This document shows, piece after piece, positions 25,866 to 34,088 of a stretch of DNA of 64,000 bases (position 1 is the first letter of the stretch; each line of letters starts with the position of its first letter). The position numbers and the translations under genes are program-made. This DNA is from SXRF01 sp964624555 (GTDB taxonomy: Bacteria > Pseudomonadota > Alphaproteobacteria > Rickettsiales > SXRF01). The stretch covers positions 1-64,000 of the forward strand of contig CAZUXB010000002.1 of the NCBI GenBank assembly GCA_964624555.1, read 5' to 3'. Below the pieces are notes generated by a model. The model ran no database searches, had not been told where the DNA came from, and saw only the letters and a program-made list of their open reading frames with translations.

Positions 25866-26954
25866 ATGAAAATATTATATATATTAATAATATTGTTGCT
25901 GTTTCCGGTGCAGGTTTGGGCTGGGGAAGCTATTGTTAACAGTGAGGTAGAGGTCGATGTAACTGGCAAAGACGCTGCCGATGCCAGGGCGCAGGCCATG
26001 GACAAGGGGGCGGCCGATGCCCTTACTGACCTCCTTAATAAGCTTGCTCAGGCGGGGCAGGCGCAGGACATAATGGCGACCATGGACAGCCGCAAGATAG
26101 GCAAAATGGTCAAAGGAACGGAAGTTCTTGACGAAAAGATCAGCGGTAACCGCTATCACGCCCAACTTATGATAAGTTTTGATGGTGATGAACTATCCAA
26201 CCTTATCGCTAAAGCCGGGGAGCAGGGGATAGATGACAGGGGAGGGAATGTTAACTCTTTCCTTATAATCCCCGCCTATCAGGAAGGAAACCAGCCACAG
26301 ATTCTGTTATGGGAAGAGTCGAATCCGTGGAGGATGGTGTGGAAGAATGTTGGCCTGGAAAATACCCTTGGCGATGTCATAGTGCCTTATGGCGATGCCA
26401 AGGATAACACGGCTATAGATGCTAATTCCATCGCTACTGCTACCTATGCTTCGCTGGTACCACTCACAATCCGTTATGGGGTAACGGATATTGTTATCGT
26501 TCAGGCAAAATTTGTTCAGCAGCCGGATCTGATGCTTTCAGTGGTTAAACGGCGTATCTCGCGTGGTCATAACGAGGTAAATCTTTTAAGTTACCGTGCT
26601 GACCCGCAGGAAACCCGCGACCTGCTGCTGGCCCGTGCTGCCCGTGATATCATTTCCGGTCTGCAGCATAAAAAAAGCGAGGAATTATCCACCACCCAGT
26701 CGGTACGTGGCGGCGAGCGCAACAAAATGATGATGCTGGCGAGTATCTCGTCTCTTTCATCATGGACTGAGCTTAGGAAAAAGCTAACTTCTTTACCGAT
26801 GGTTGACCGTATTGAACTTCTTGCTATTTCTGCTAAACAGGTTGATATAATTCTGCATTATCGTGGTTCGCCGGAATCATTATCGCGCGCTATTATTACC
26901 AACAATATAAGGCTTATTAAAAACAAAGATTACTGGGTGGTGTCACGTGACTAA
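25866..26954 (+). CDS. DUF2066 exported protein
   Basis: 362 aa with a cleavable signal peptide (about 1-18, ending VWAGEA). The N-terminal half carries the DUF2066 pattern, with VDVTGKDAADARAQAMDKGAADAL followed by a VLDEKISGNRYHAQLMISFD strand. The C-terminal half is alpha/beta. Function unknown. It belongs to a conserved alphaproteobacterial neighbourhood, purM (divergent)/DUF2066/perM/hdaA. Its stop overlaps perM by 8 nt. Confidence 0.82.
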   Translation: MKILYILIILLLFPVQVWAGEAIVNSEVEVDVTGKDAADARAQAMDKGAADALTDLLNKLAQAGQAQDIMATMDSRKIGKMVKGTEVLDEKISGNRYHAQLMISFDGDELSNLIAKAGEQGIDDRGGNVNSFLIIPAYQEGNQPQILLWEESNPWRMVWKNVGLENTLGDVIVPYGDAKDNTAIDANSIATATYASLVPLTIRYGVTDIVIVQAKFVQQPDLMLSVVKRRISRGHNEVNLLSYRADPQETRDLLLARAARDIISGLQHKKSEELSTTQSVRGGERNKMMMLASISSLSSWTELRKKLTSLPMVDRIELLAISAKQVDIILHYRGSPESLSRAIITNNIRLIKNKDYWVVSRD

Positions 26955-28038
26955 GAAAAATGTGCAAAAACTTCCTACCGGGAAAACAGTATTGTTCTGG
27001 CTGGGTATCGGCATATTGTTTTTTGTATTCGTATATCTCATACGCGGGATTTTACTGCCTTTTGTTCTGGGGGCGCTGATTGCTTATTTTCTGGATCCGG
27101 CTGCTGATAAGTTAGAGAAAATTGGTGTCCGCCGTTCCTTTGCCACTGCCACTATTACCCTTACGTTTTTTACCATATTGGTTATTATTTCTCTGGCAAT
27201 AGTACCTACCATAGCCAGCCAGCTTTCAGGATTATTGGTTGACCTGCCAAATTATTTCAACGAGGTGGAAATAAAATACGAAAAGCAGATATCGGGATGG
27301 CTGGGGAGCCTGCCGCATAACTATGTGGATAGCATTAAGACTTCTGCTGCTGGTTTTTCCAGTGTTATGATAAAATTTGTCGGTGATATGGCGGCTGGAA
27401 TATTCCAGTCGGGAATGGCGATAATCAACCTGCTGTCATTGATACTTATCACCCCGGTAGTGGCATTTTACCTGTTGCGGGATTGGGATATTATAACTGA
27501 CCGTTTTCATGCGCTTCTTCCGCGCAAGCATGAGAAGGTTATACGCGAACAGCTTGCCATAATTGACACTACTTTGGCTGGTTTTATCCGCGGACAGATA
27601 AATGTCTGTATCTTCCTTGCGGTATTTTACGCTGTCGGACTTTCCATAGTTGGCCTTAAATTTGGTATTTTGATAGGTATCGCCACTGGCGTACTGGTGA
27701 TTTTGCCATATGTAGGCCTTATATTTAGTATGCTGGTTGGGTTGACCGTGGCATTTTTCCAGTATGGTTCATGGGATGGGGTGTTGCCGGTTCTCATGGT
27801 GTTTGTGATTGGGCCGGTGCTGGAGGGTAACTTCGTAACTCCTAAATTGGTTGGTGAAAAAGTTGGGTTGCATCCGGCATGGATAATTTTTGGCTTGCTT
27901 GCTGGCGGTTCACTGTTTGGCTTTGTTGGGGTTCTGATAGCAGTTCCGGTGACTGCGGTTATCGGTGTTCTTATCCGTTTTGCCATCTCCGGTTACCTGC
28001 ACAGCAGTTATTACCATGGTGACCTGCCACCGCTATAG
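26947..28038 (+). CDS. AI-2E/PerM-family membrane permease
   Basis: 363-aa polytopic inner-membrane protein with about eight hydrophobic segments in the UPF0118/PerM arrangement. Two near the N-terminus (YLIRGILLPFVLGALIAYFLDP) are followed by a long extracytoplasmic/helical region and a C-terminal helix bundle, including GLKFGILIGIATGVLVILPYVG and LEGNFVTPKLVGEKVGLHP, the strongest family signature. The substrate is unknown; members include putative autoinducer-2 or ion exporters. GTG start at 26947, inside the end of the DUF2066 gene. Confidence 0.88.
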   Translation: MTKKNVQKLPTGKTVLFWLGIGILFFVFVYLIRGILLPFVLGALIAYFLDPAADKLEKIGVRRSFATATITLTFFTILVIISLAIVPTIASQLSGLLVDLPNYFNEVEIKYEKQISGWLGSLPHNYVDSIKTSAAGFSSVMIKFVGDMAAGIFQSGMAIINLLSLILITPVVAFYLLRDWDIITDRFHALLPRKHEKVIREQLAIIDTTLAGFIRGQINVCIFLAVFYAVGLSIVGLKFGILIGIATGVLVILPYVGLIFSMLVGLTVAFFQYGSWDGVLPVLMVFVIGPVLEGNFVTPKLVGEKVGLHPAWIIFGLLAGGSLFGFVGVLIAVPVTAVIGVLIRFAISGYLHSSYYHGDLPPL

Positions 28039-28046
28039 AAATCATC

Positions 28047-28679
28047 ATGGCGCAACTACCATTACCGCTTACTCTCCCCGAGCTGTTTTCCGAGGATAAT
28101 TTTTTTGTCTCCGACTGTAATGGTGAAGCCTACAACACAGTGCTGGGTAATTGGCAAAATCACGCACTCTATCTGTACGGTGAAAAGTCCTCTGGAAAAA
28201 GCCATCTGGCCCACATCTGGCAAAAACGTATGGGTGCAGCAGTTATGTCCAGCAACAACATAGATATACAGTCTGTAAATGGGAATTGCCTGGTCGAGGA
28301 TATCGAAAATTGCACAGACGAACAGTCATTGTTCCATCTCTACAACCACTGCAAAGAGATAAAAGCGAAACTGCTCATGACCTCATCTGTTCTGCCCGGC
28401 AACTTGCCTTTTAAACTACCTGATCTTACTTCGCGCCTGCGTTCCTGCCAGCTTGTGACATTATACCCACCTGACGATATTCTTATAGCCAGTGTTATAC
28501 GCAAACAATTCTCCGACCGGCAGTTACTGGTTGATGATGAAGTAGTTTCTTATGTCAGTGCCCGCTGCGAACGTACGCTGGAAGGGGTAAAAAATCTGGT
28601 GCAAACATTGGATAAAAATGCTCTCGCCGAGCAGAGGAATATAACTATTCCGTTTGTTAAGAAGGTCGCCGCTCTTTAA
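28047..28679 (+). CDS. hdaA: DnaA-related inactivator HdaA
   Basis: Regulator that, with the DNA-loaded sliding clamp, promotes hydrolysis of DnaA-ATP to limit replication initiation. 210 aa. The clamp-binding motif QLPLPL is at residues 3-8. Walker A is GEKSSGKSHL (about 48-57); the Walker B region is CLVEDIENC. It ends after the AAA+ lid and lacks the DnaA domain IV helix-turn-helix. It follows perM by 8 nt. The end overlaps tadA on the other strand by 23 nt. Confidence 0.9.
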   Translation: MAQLPLPLTLPELFSEDNFFVSDCNGEAYNTVLGNWQNHALYLYGEKSSGKSHLAHIWQKRMGAAVMSSNNIDIQSVNGNCLVEDIENCTDEQSLFHLYNHCKEIKAKLLMTSSVLPGNLPFKLPDLTSRLRSCQLVTLYPPDDILIASVIRKQFSDRQLLVDDEVVSYVSARCERTLEGVKNLVQTLDKNALAEQRNITIPFVKKVAAL

Positions 28680-29106
28680 AAAAATCTTTTAGCAATTCGC
28701 CACATTCCTGTTCCGCAATTCCACCATACACTTCCGGTTTGTGGTTGCAGGTGGGTTGTGCAAATACTCGCGCGCCATTTTCTACCCCGCCGCCTTTAGG
28801 GTCATAAGCACCAAAATAGAGGCGGCGGATGCGGGCAAAGCTTATAGCCTGAGCGCACATGGCGCACGGTTCGAGGGTTACATACAGGTCGCAGTCGGTA
28901 AGTCGGGGAGAAGATAGTAATTTGCTGGCGGCGCGAATGGCTAGGATTTCTGCATGCGCGGTTGGGTCGCGTTCAGTTTCTACAAGATTATGGGACGAGG
29001 CTATTACCTTACCGTCCTTTACTATAACAGCACCAACAGGGACTTCGCCGCAGGAGGCAGCCTTGCTGGCTTGGTTTATGGAAGATTGCATGAATGGATT
29101 AGTCAT
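28657..29106 (-). CDS. tadA: tRNA-specific adenosine deaminase
   Basis: Deaminates A34 to inosine in tRNA-Arg(ACG). The zinc site is HAEILAI (catalytic Glu) plus EPCAMCAQA; downstream, RRLYFGAYDPKGGGVENG. The ATG at 29106 gives 149 aa. The frame continues to a TTG at 29124, but the added residues come from a dispersed inverted repeat (29109-29180), so 29106 is preferred. No clear ribosome site remains, perhaps because the repeat replaced the native leader. Confidence 0.92.
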   Translation of the reverse strand: MTNPFMQSSINQASKAASCGEVPVGAVIVKDGKVIASSHNLVETERDPTAHAEILAIRAASKLLSSPRLTDCDLYVTLEPCAMCAQAISFARIRRLYFGAYDPKGGGVENGARVFAQPTCNHKPEVYGGIAEQECGELLKDFFKERRPS

Positions 29107-29108
29107 GT

Positions 29109-29180
29109 TTGTCATATTGAGCAAAGCAAAATATCTTATCTTTATAAAGCAAAGATCCTTCGCTACGCTCAGGATGACAA
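29109..29180. repeat. GTCATCCTGAGC-type inverted repeat
   Basis: The arms TTGTCATATTGAGCAAAGC (from 29109) and GCTACGCTCAGGATGACAA (to 29180) are imperfect reverse complements around a short AT-rich centre. This is the common dispersed repeat with GTCATCCTGAGCGTAGCGAAGGATC. It lies between sspB and tadA and abuts the tadA start, replacing the usual leader. Confidence 0.7.
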
Positions 29181-29212
29181 TTTTCTAAGTAACAAGTTAC
29201 TAACAAAATATG

Positions 29213-29695
29213 TCACTTCTTACGGAAGGCATCTAAAGAAATTATTTTATCTTCGGCATCTTCCTTGTGTTCACCTTGTGGTGCTTTTATTTCCTGTTCA
29301 TCCTTACCATCAGCTATCAATGGTTCATCTTCAAATGATTCCATCTTCTGGAATTGCAGGCCGAATTTGATACTGGGGTCGGCGAAGGCGGTAAGTGCGG
29401 CAAAGGGAACAGTGAGTTTTTCAGGCACACCGGAGAAGGAGAGGGTGACATGGAACTGGTTGTCATCAACCTTGAAATCCCAGAACTGATGCTGGATAAC
29501 TATAGTTATTTCCCGTGGGTATTTCGCGCGCAGCTGCTCCGACATCTTTACACCGGGGTGTAAAGTTGAATAAGAAATATAAAAATGGTGTGGAGCAGGC
29601 AGGCCACTGGTTTGTACCCTTTTGAGAACATCCCGTACTACACCGCGCATGGCCTGGTCTATCAATGTCGGGTAGTGTATCTGGTCGGTGCTCAT
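29213..29695 (-). CDS. sspB: SspB-type ClpXP adaptor for ssrA-tagged proteins
   Basis: 160 aa of the alphaproteobacterial SspB family, which binds the N-terminal half of the ssrA tag and tethers substrates to ClpX. Core: YPTLIDQAMRGVVRDVLKRV, then HFYISYSTLHPGVKMSEQLRAKYP, ITIVIQHQFWDFKV and FSGVPEKLTVPFAALTAFADPS. It has a flexible acidic linker and ends with the conserved ClpX-contact tail IISLDAFRKK. It lies directly downstream of ssrA on the same strand, so adaptor and tag RNA are neighbours. Confidence 0.9.
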   Translation of the reverse strand: MSTDQIHYPTLIDQAMRGVVRDVLKRVQTSGLPAPHHFYISYSTLHPGVKMSEQLRAKYPREITIVIQHQFWDFKVDDNQFHVTLSFSGVPEKLTVPFAALTAFADPSIKFGLQFQKMESFEDEPLIADGKDEQEIKAPQGEHKEDAEDKIISLDAFRKK

Positions 29696-29713
29696 ATTCT
29701 GTATTTTCCAGTC

Positions 29714-29742
29714 ATCTTATCATCTAATAATCTTATCATCTA
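29714..29742. repeat. Tandem 13-bp word between ssrA and sspB
   Basis: ATCTTATCATCTA occurs twice (about 29715-29727 and 29730-29742) with 2 bp between. It is in the short ssrA-sspB interval, next to the tmRNA coding-piece 3' end. It is similar in style to the word-repeat elements elsewhere in the window. Confidence 0.45.
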
Positions 29743-30046
29743 CTAGCGGAACGGGTTTCTGTTACCCGGTACCCGTTCCAATGACCGTGTTACATACTAG
29801 AGTATGCTATGCACCGTTAGGCAGCAACAGCAACTTCTACGACTGCGTTGTCGTTAGCAGCAACAAATGCAACGTTATCGTTAGCATTTATGTTTTTGAC
29901 CTGATTACGCCAGTATCATAGCGGACAAAAACAACACCTTTACTACGCCTGTCGAGCCTGAGTCACGCCCACCAAAATTTGCCAGAAGACAAACTTTGGT
30001 GGACGTGCCGGGTTCTGCCCCCGGGTCCAGTTCGTTTATTCTGAAT
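29742..30046 (-). ncRNA. ssrA: Permuted two-piece tmRNA (ssrA)
   Basis: Alphaproteobacterial circularly permuted tmRNA for trans-translation. Transcribed first is the acceptor piece (about 30046-29997), with a T arm of CCGGG/CCCGG and the 3' end CACGTCCACCA. An excised spacer (about 29996-29971) folds with CACCAAAGTTTG/CAAATTTTGGTG. The coding piece begins at 29970 with GGGCGTGACTCAGGCTCGACAGG. GGGCGTG pairs with CACGTCC to make the acceptor stem. The tag frame is at 29885-29817, and a GGAACGGGT...ACCCGTTCC pairing closes the 3' region. The ends are approximate. Confidence 0.9.
29817..29885 (-). other. ssrA: tmRNA tag reading frame with doubled ANDN motif
   Basis: The resume codon GCT begins a 22-codon tag followed by TAA. 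It reads ANDNVAFVA then ANDNAVVEVAVAA. With the charged Ala added first, the (A)ANDN segment recognised by alphaproteobacterial SspB occurs twice, 9 codons apart (GCTAACGATAAC and GCTAACGACAAC). The end AVAA is the ClpX recognition end. Alphaproteobacterial tags are commonly near 12-14 residues; this one looks extended by an internal duplication. Confidence 0.85.
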
Positions 30047-30082
30047 CGCGTTTATTGTCATAGTTACCAAAGTAACAGTGAT

Positions 30083-30111
30083 ATACTACGCCATTTTTAA
30101 CTGTTTGTGAA
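30083..30111 (-). promoter_or_regulatory. Candidate sigma70 promoter of ssrA
   Basis: On the minus strand, TTCACA (30111-30106), a 17-nt spacer and TAGTAT (30088-30083) lie about 40 nt upstream of the acceptor piece. A small GTTAC...GTAAC hairpin follows within the leader. Confidence 0.5.
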
Positions 30112-30140
30112 GTGGTAAAAAATACTGCGATGCAGCTAAT

Positions 30141-30572
30141 TTATTGGGCGATTGCCCGTTCTATCATATATTTCAGGCCAAAACCACTTTCTTTGCCTTT
30201 TACCATGTAATGCATGGCACCGCACATTATAGCCTTTTCTTTTACCTTAGTATCATCAGTGCCACTATAGACAATTATTGGTAGCTCAGAGATTTGTGCG
30301 TGCAGGGCGGCAACTGAGGCTACACCGTCAATATCCAGCAAGTTTAGGTCGAGCAATACTACATCAAATTGTTCTTTATCTACTTTATAGAAAGCATCAA
30401 CGAGGCGGGGAACATTAGTTATATCATAAAAACAATTTACAGAGGCATCTTCCAGCATTCTTTCTAACAAAAACGCGTCACTTTTACAGTCTTCTATCAA
30501 AAGAATCCTTATAACACGCATGGCTGTTGCAGGGGCTAATTCACGACGGGCCATCAAAGAGTTAGTTCGCAT
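30141..30572 (-). CDS. Stand-alone response-regulator receiver protein
   Basis: 143 aa with only a CheY-like receiver domain. A perfect AGGAGG (30584-30579) 6 nt before the ATG at 30572 fixes the start; the longer frame to 30614 is unsupported. The acidic pair is in ILLIEDCKSDAF, the phospho-Asp in FDVVLLDLNLLDIDG (about 76), then IVYSGTDD (Ser/Thr) and the Lys in YMVKGKES. It is divergent from the kinase cluster at 30831, suggesting a shared regulatory region. Output probably by protein-protein contact, as for CheY- or Spo0F-type phosphorelay proteins. Confidence 0.85.
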   Translation of the reverse strand: MRTNSLMARRELAPATAMRVIRILLIEDCKSDAFLLERMLEDASVNCFYDITNVPRLVDAFYKVDKEQFDVVLLDLNLLDIDGVASVAALHAQISELPIIVYSGTDDTKVKEKAIMCGAMHYMVKGKESGFGLKYMIERAIAQ

Positions 30573-30647
30573 TTTAAACCTCCTAAGAATTGTATCAGAA
30601 TCATTTAGGTACAACCTGGTATATTAGAAAATTATATGACATTTTAA

Positions 30648-30662
30648 TTAAATTAAGGTTAA
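30648..30662. promoter_or_regulatory. CtrA-like site TTAA-N7-TTAA
   Basis: TTAA ATTAAGG TTAA matches the full alphaproteobacterial CtrA recognition pattern. It lies in the 258-bp divergent region between the receiver gene and the kinase cluster. The stretch is AT-rich, so a chance match is possible. Confidence 0.35.
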
Positions 30663-30760
30663 TTTTTATAAACACATTGATGCGGCATCATTAATTATAT
30701 TAAATGATTGTACTATATTGAGAAAAATTGGTTATGCAACTGTAGATTGATACATAATAA

Positions 30761-30788
30761 TTGACTTCAACCATAGATATAGTATCTT
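30761..30788 (+). promoter_or_regulatory. Candidate promoter of the signalling cluster
   Basis: TTGACT at 30761-30766, a 16-nt spacer and TATCTT at 30783-30788, about 43 nt upstream of the kinase ATG at 30831. A reasonable but imperfect sigma70 match. Confidence 0.4.
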
Positions 30789-30830
30789 TTCGTTACGTGA
30801 TTTGAACTTATTATCGGATAGTTGAGCCAT

Positions 30831-32003
30831 ATGGCGTGCATAGTTGATAAAATTTCCAATAATCAACCTATAAATCAAAATGGTACAAAAATAGCTGAGA
30901 AACTATCAGATAGTTATATGCAAGCGGTAATGGATACCGTGCTTGATGGGCTTATAATTATCGATGAATTAGGAATTATCCAGAATTTTAACCCGGCCGC
31001 TGAGAAAGTGTTTGGCTACACGCAAGATGAGGTCATAGGTAAGAATGTGAAGATGCTGATGCCAGAGCCTTATCATGGAGAGCATGATGGTTATCTGTAT
31101 AATTACTGTACTACCGGTCAAAAGAAGGTGATTGGCATTGGCCGCGAGGTTTCTGGTAAACGCAAGGATGGAAGCGTTTTTGCGATGGAGCTTGGTGTAA
31201 ATGAAATGGGCATTTCAGGCAAACGGATGTTTGTTGGCACGGTACACGATATTTCTGAGCGCAAAAAATCAGAGCATGAAATAATGAAATATATGGAGGC
31301 ATTGAAGATAAGCAATAAGGAGCTTGATGATTTTGCCTATATTGCTTCCCATGACCTCAAGGAACCTCTACGTGGTCTTAGTAATAATGCAATTTTTCTA
31401 AAAGAGGATTTTGCCGATAAGATAGGTGAAGATGGAATAAAACGTTTAAAACGCATGAGTTATTTATGTGAGCGTATGGAACGCTTGGTCAATGATCTGT
31501 TGTATTTCTCGCGTTTAGGCAGACAGCAATTAGCGGTCCAGAAAACCGACCTTAATGATGTTATTGCCGATATAACATTGATGATGGAAACCAGCCTGCA
31601 TGAGACCAATACTACTATAAAAATAGTTGGCGCTCTTCCTATTATAACCTGTGACCTACCGCGCATTACAGAGGTTTTTCGTAACCTGATAACCAATGCC
31701 ATGAAGTACAATGACAAGCCAGAGAAGATCATCGAGATAGGTTGTGAGATGCAGGATAATGAACAAGTGTTTTTTGTCCGTGATAATGGCATCGGCATAG
31801 CGCCTGAATTTTATACAGATGTCTTCCGAATTTTTAAAAGACTGAATGATGAGGACGACAGCGTAAAAGGCACAGGTGTTGGACTTACCTTCGTAAAAAA
31901 AATAATCGAACGCCACAATGGTTGCATCTGGATCGAGTCAGTAGTGGGTGAGGGTACGAGTTTTTATTTTACCATAAATGAACTTAATTCAAGAGAGGAA
32001 TAG
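30831..32003 (+). CDS. PAS-domain sensor histidine kinase, FixL-like PAS
   Basis: 390 aa, soluble (no membrane segment). The PAS domain (about 30-150) carries IIIDELGIIQNFNPAAEKVFGY, LMPEPYHGEHDGY and VIGIGREVSGKRKDG. The His of GEHDGY and the Arg of GIGR align with the FixL haem ligand and distal Arg, so oxygen/haem sensing is possible but unproven; the FixL Arg206 position is Asn here. Kinase core: FAYIASHDLKEPLRGLS (phospho-His), then ITEVFRNLITNAMKYN, FFVRDNGIGIAPEF and GTGVGLTFVKKIIERH. First gene of a same-strand signalling run. The upstream TTG frame start at 30822 is not needed. Confidence 0.87.
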   Translation: MACIVDKISNNQPINQNGTKIAEKLSDSYMQAVMDTVLDGLIIIDELGIIQNFNPAAEKVFGYTQDEVIGKNVKMLMPEPYHGEHDGYLYNYCTTGQKKVIGIGREVSGKRKDGSVFAMELGVNEMGISGKRMFVGTVHDISERKKSEHEIMKYMEALKISNKELDDFAYIASHDLKEPLRGLSNNAIFLKEDFADKIGEDGIKRLKRMSYLCERMERLVNDLLYFSRLGRQQLAVQKTDLNDVIADITLMMETSLHETNTTIKIVGALPIITCDLPRITEVFRNLITNAMKYNDKPEKIIEIGCEMQDNEQVFFVRDNGIGIAPEFYTDVFRIFKRLNDEDDSVKGTGVGLTFVKKIIERHNGCIWIESVVGEGTSFYFTINELNSREE

Positions 32004-32010
32004 CTGGTAC

Positions 32011-32457
32011 ATGCATGATATGTCCCCTATATTACTGGTTGATGATAACCAGGATGATTATGAAGCAACATTGCGTAGCCTGAAGAAAAATCATCTCCTG
32101 AATCCGGTGAACTGGTGCCGGAATGGTCAGGATGCCATGGATTATCTCCTTAAGGAAGGCCAGTATAAAAATGAACCAACCGTTAAGCGGCCCGCCATGA
32201 TATTGCTGGACCTGAACATGCCGGGAATAGATGGCAGGCAGGTGTTGCAGAAAATAAAAGATAATGAATCCTTACGTTCCATACCGGTTATTATACTTAC
32301 TACCTCGGCAGACAGTAAGGACATAGAGCAGTGTTATAAGCTTGGTGCCAGTACCTATATCCAGAAACCGGTCGGTTTTGATGGTTTGACAGAGGCTATA
32401 CGCAATATGAAGGACTACTGGTTCGGTGTTGTCATTCTTCCTAACAGCAGGAGATAG
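32011..32457 (+). CDS. Response regulator receiver protein (Rcp1-like)
   Basis: 148 aa from the ATG at 32011, 7 nt after the kinase stop; a frame upstream overlaps the kinase. Single receiver domain: ILLVDDNQDDYEAT, phospho-Asp in AMILLDLNMPGIDGRQVL, ILTTSADSKD and the YIQKPVGFD lysine. The long insertion after the third helix (KEGQYKNEPTVKRP) is typical of Rcp1-type regulators that pair with phytochrome-class kinases such as the neighbouring one. No output domain. Confidence 0.9.
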   Translation: MHDMSPILLVDDNQDDYEATLRSLKKNHLLNPVNWCRNGQDAMDYLLKEGQYKNEPTVKRPAMILLDLNMPGIDGRQVLQKIKDNESLRSIPVIILTTSADSKDIEQCYKLGASTYIQKPVGFDGLTEAIRNMKDYWFGVVILPNSRR

Positions 32458-32468
32458 ATGGGCGATAT

Positions 32469-34019
32469 ATGAATGAACCCATAACTGTTCTGATAATAGA
32501 TGATGGTGCGGAGGATCGCGAAAGCTATATCAGCTTGCTTAAAAAGATTCCTGATAGCACCTATCGTTATATGGAGGCGTGTGATGGAAAATCAGGTTTA
32601 GAGCTTATAATTTCGCGGGCTTTTGATTGTATTCTGCTGGATTATTCCCTTCCCGGAATGGGTGGCCTTGATGTCTTGAGGAGTATCAGGACATTTAATC
32701 AGTATATACCAGTTATAATGCTTACCGGACAGGGTAATGAAAGTGTAGCCGCTGAATCAATAAAAGAGGGTGCGCATGATTATCTCATAAAATCGAATCT
32801 GAGTAGTGAAAAACTGCACGAAGTTATCAAGGCAGCAATAACCCAGGCTAACCTTAGGCGCAACATAGCCGATATAAAATACCAGATGCACCAGACTACT
32901 ATGGAGCTGGCGCAAAGTGAGGAGCGCTATGATCTGGCGGTGCAGGGAATGAGTGTTGGCCTTTGGGATTGGAACATAGAAACTAATGAATTATACTGGT
33001 CAAAACGATTCCGTGATATTGTCGGAGTTAACGCTTCTGATTTCATTCCGCATTATGACGAATTTGCCAATAGGTTGCATCCTGACGATAAGGAGGCGGT
33101 GTTGAAAGCCTTGTTTGGGCATATTGAAAACCACACACCTTATAATGTTGAGTATCGGTTGCGTTGTAATGATGGAAATTATGTATGGATACATGCCTGT
33201 GGCCAGGCCAAGTGGAATAGCCAGGGTAAAGCAGTGCGGATGGTTGGTTCCGTAAATAATATCAGTGATCGTAAAAATCTGGAAATAGAACGCAAAAAAC
33301 TTATCAGTGAACTTACCGATTCCAATTCTGAACTGGAGCGGTTTGCCTATATCTGCTCACATGATTTGCAGGAGCCGTTGCGGATGATTTCAAGTTTTAC
33401 AGAACTTTTGCAGCAGCATCTTGCGGATAATGTTGATGAAAAAGTTAATCATTACATGTGTTACATTACTGACGGTGCAAAGCGGGCACGTCAGCTTATA
33501 AATGATGTTCTGAACTATGCACAGGTAGGTTATGAAAGCGAGTTGCTGAGCAATGTAGAAAGCGAAGTTGTATTAGGTAATGTACTGTATGATCTGCATA
33601 CACGGATCGAAGAGACAAGTGCAATTATAACTCATGGCAGGCTTCCAGCCGTTCATATGCAGGCAACCCATTTGCGCCAGTTATTGCAGAATTTAATAGG
33701 TAATGCCCTAAAATTTTGTAAATCAAGACCGAAAATCCATATTAATGCAGAAGTACGAGGTGAGTATTTTTGTTTCAGTGTTTCTGACAATGGTATCGGC
33801 ATTGCTCCCGAACACATCCAGAAAATATTTGTTATTTTTGAACGGTTGCATAACAACGAGCATTATTCCGGAACCGGTATTGGGTTAGCCTTATGCAAAA
33901 AGATCGTACAAAAATACGGTGGTGAACTTTGGGTAGAATCGGAACCAGAAAAAGGCAGCAGTTTTTTCTTTACCTTACCTAAAGGAATAGCAAATCAGGA
34001 GATAGCATCAGCAGAATAG
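32469..34019 (+). CDS. Receiver-PAS-histidine kinase hybrid
   Basis: 516 aa. Receiver domain (about 5-125) with LIIDDGAEDR, FDCILLDYSLPGMGG and MLTGQGNE, ending YLIKSN. Coiled linker, then a PAS/PAC domain (about 150-275, GLWDWNIETNELYWSKRFRDI, YRLRCNDGNYVWIHACGQA). Kinase core FAYICSHDLQEPLRMISSF, LRQLLQNLIGNALKFC, VSDNGIGIAPEHI and GTGIGLALCKKIVQKYGG. An N-terminal receiver makes this a kinase that is itself a phosphorelay target. It begins 11 nt after the preceding receiver gene. Confidence 0.88.
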   Translation: MNEPITVLIIDDGAEDRESYISLLKKIPDSTYRYMEACDGKSGLELIISRAFDCILLDYSLPGMGGLDVLRSIRTFNQYIPVIMLTGQGNESVAAESIKEGAHDYLIKSNLSSEKLHEVIKAAITQANLRRNIADIKYQMHQTTMELAQSEERYDLAVQGMSVGLWDWNIETNELYWSKRFRDIVGVNASDFIPHYDEFANRLHPDDKEAVLKALFGHIENHTPYNVEYRLRCNDGNYVWIHACGQAKWNSQGKAVRMVGSVNNISDRKNLEIERKKLISELTDSNSELERFAYICSHDLQEPLRMISSFTELLQQHLADNVDEKVNHYMCYITDGAKRARQLINDVLNYAQVGYESELLSNVESEVVLGNVLYDLHTRIEETSAIITHGRLPAVHMQATHLRQLLQNLIGNALKFCKSRPKIHINAEVRGEYFCFSVSDNGIGIAPEHIQKIFVIFERLHNNEHYSGTGIGLALCKKIVQKYGGELWVESEPEKGSSFFFTLPKGIANQEIASAE

Positions 34020-34088
34020 AAAGTTTCTGGATGAAAACGGTATTTTACCACCGAAACATAAAATTATAACCAAGTAGGAGATATAGTT

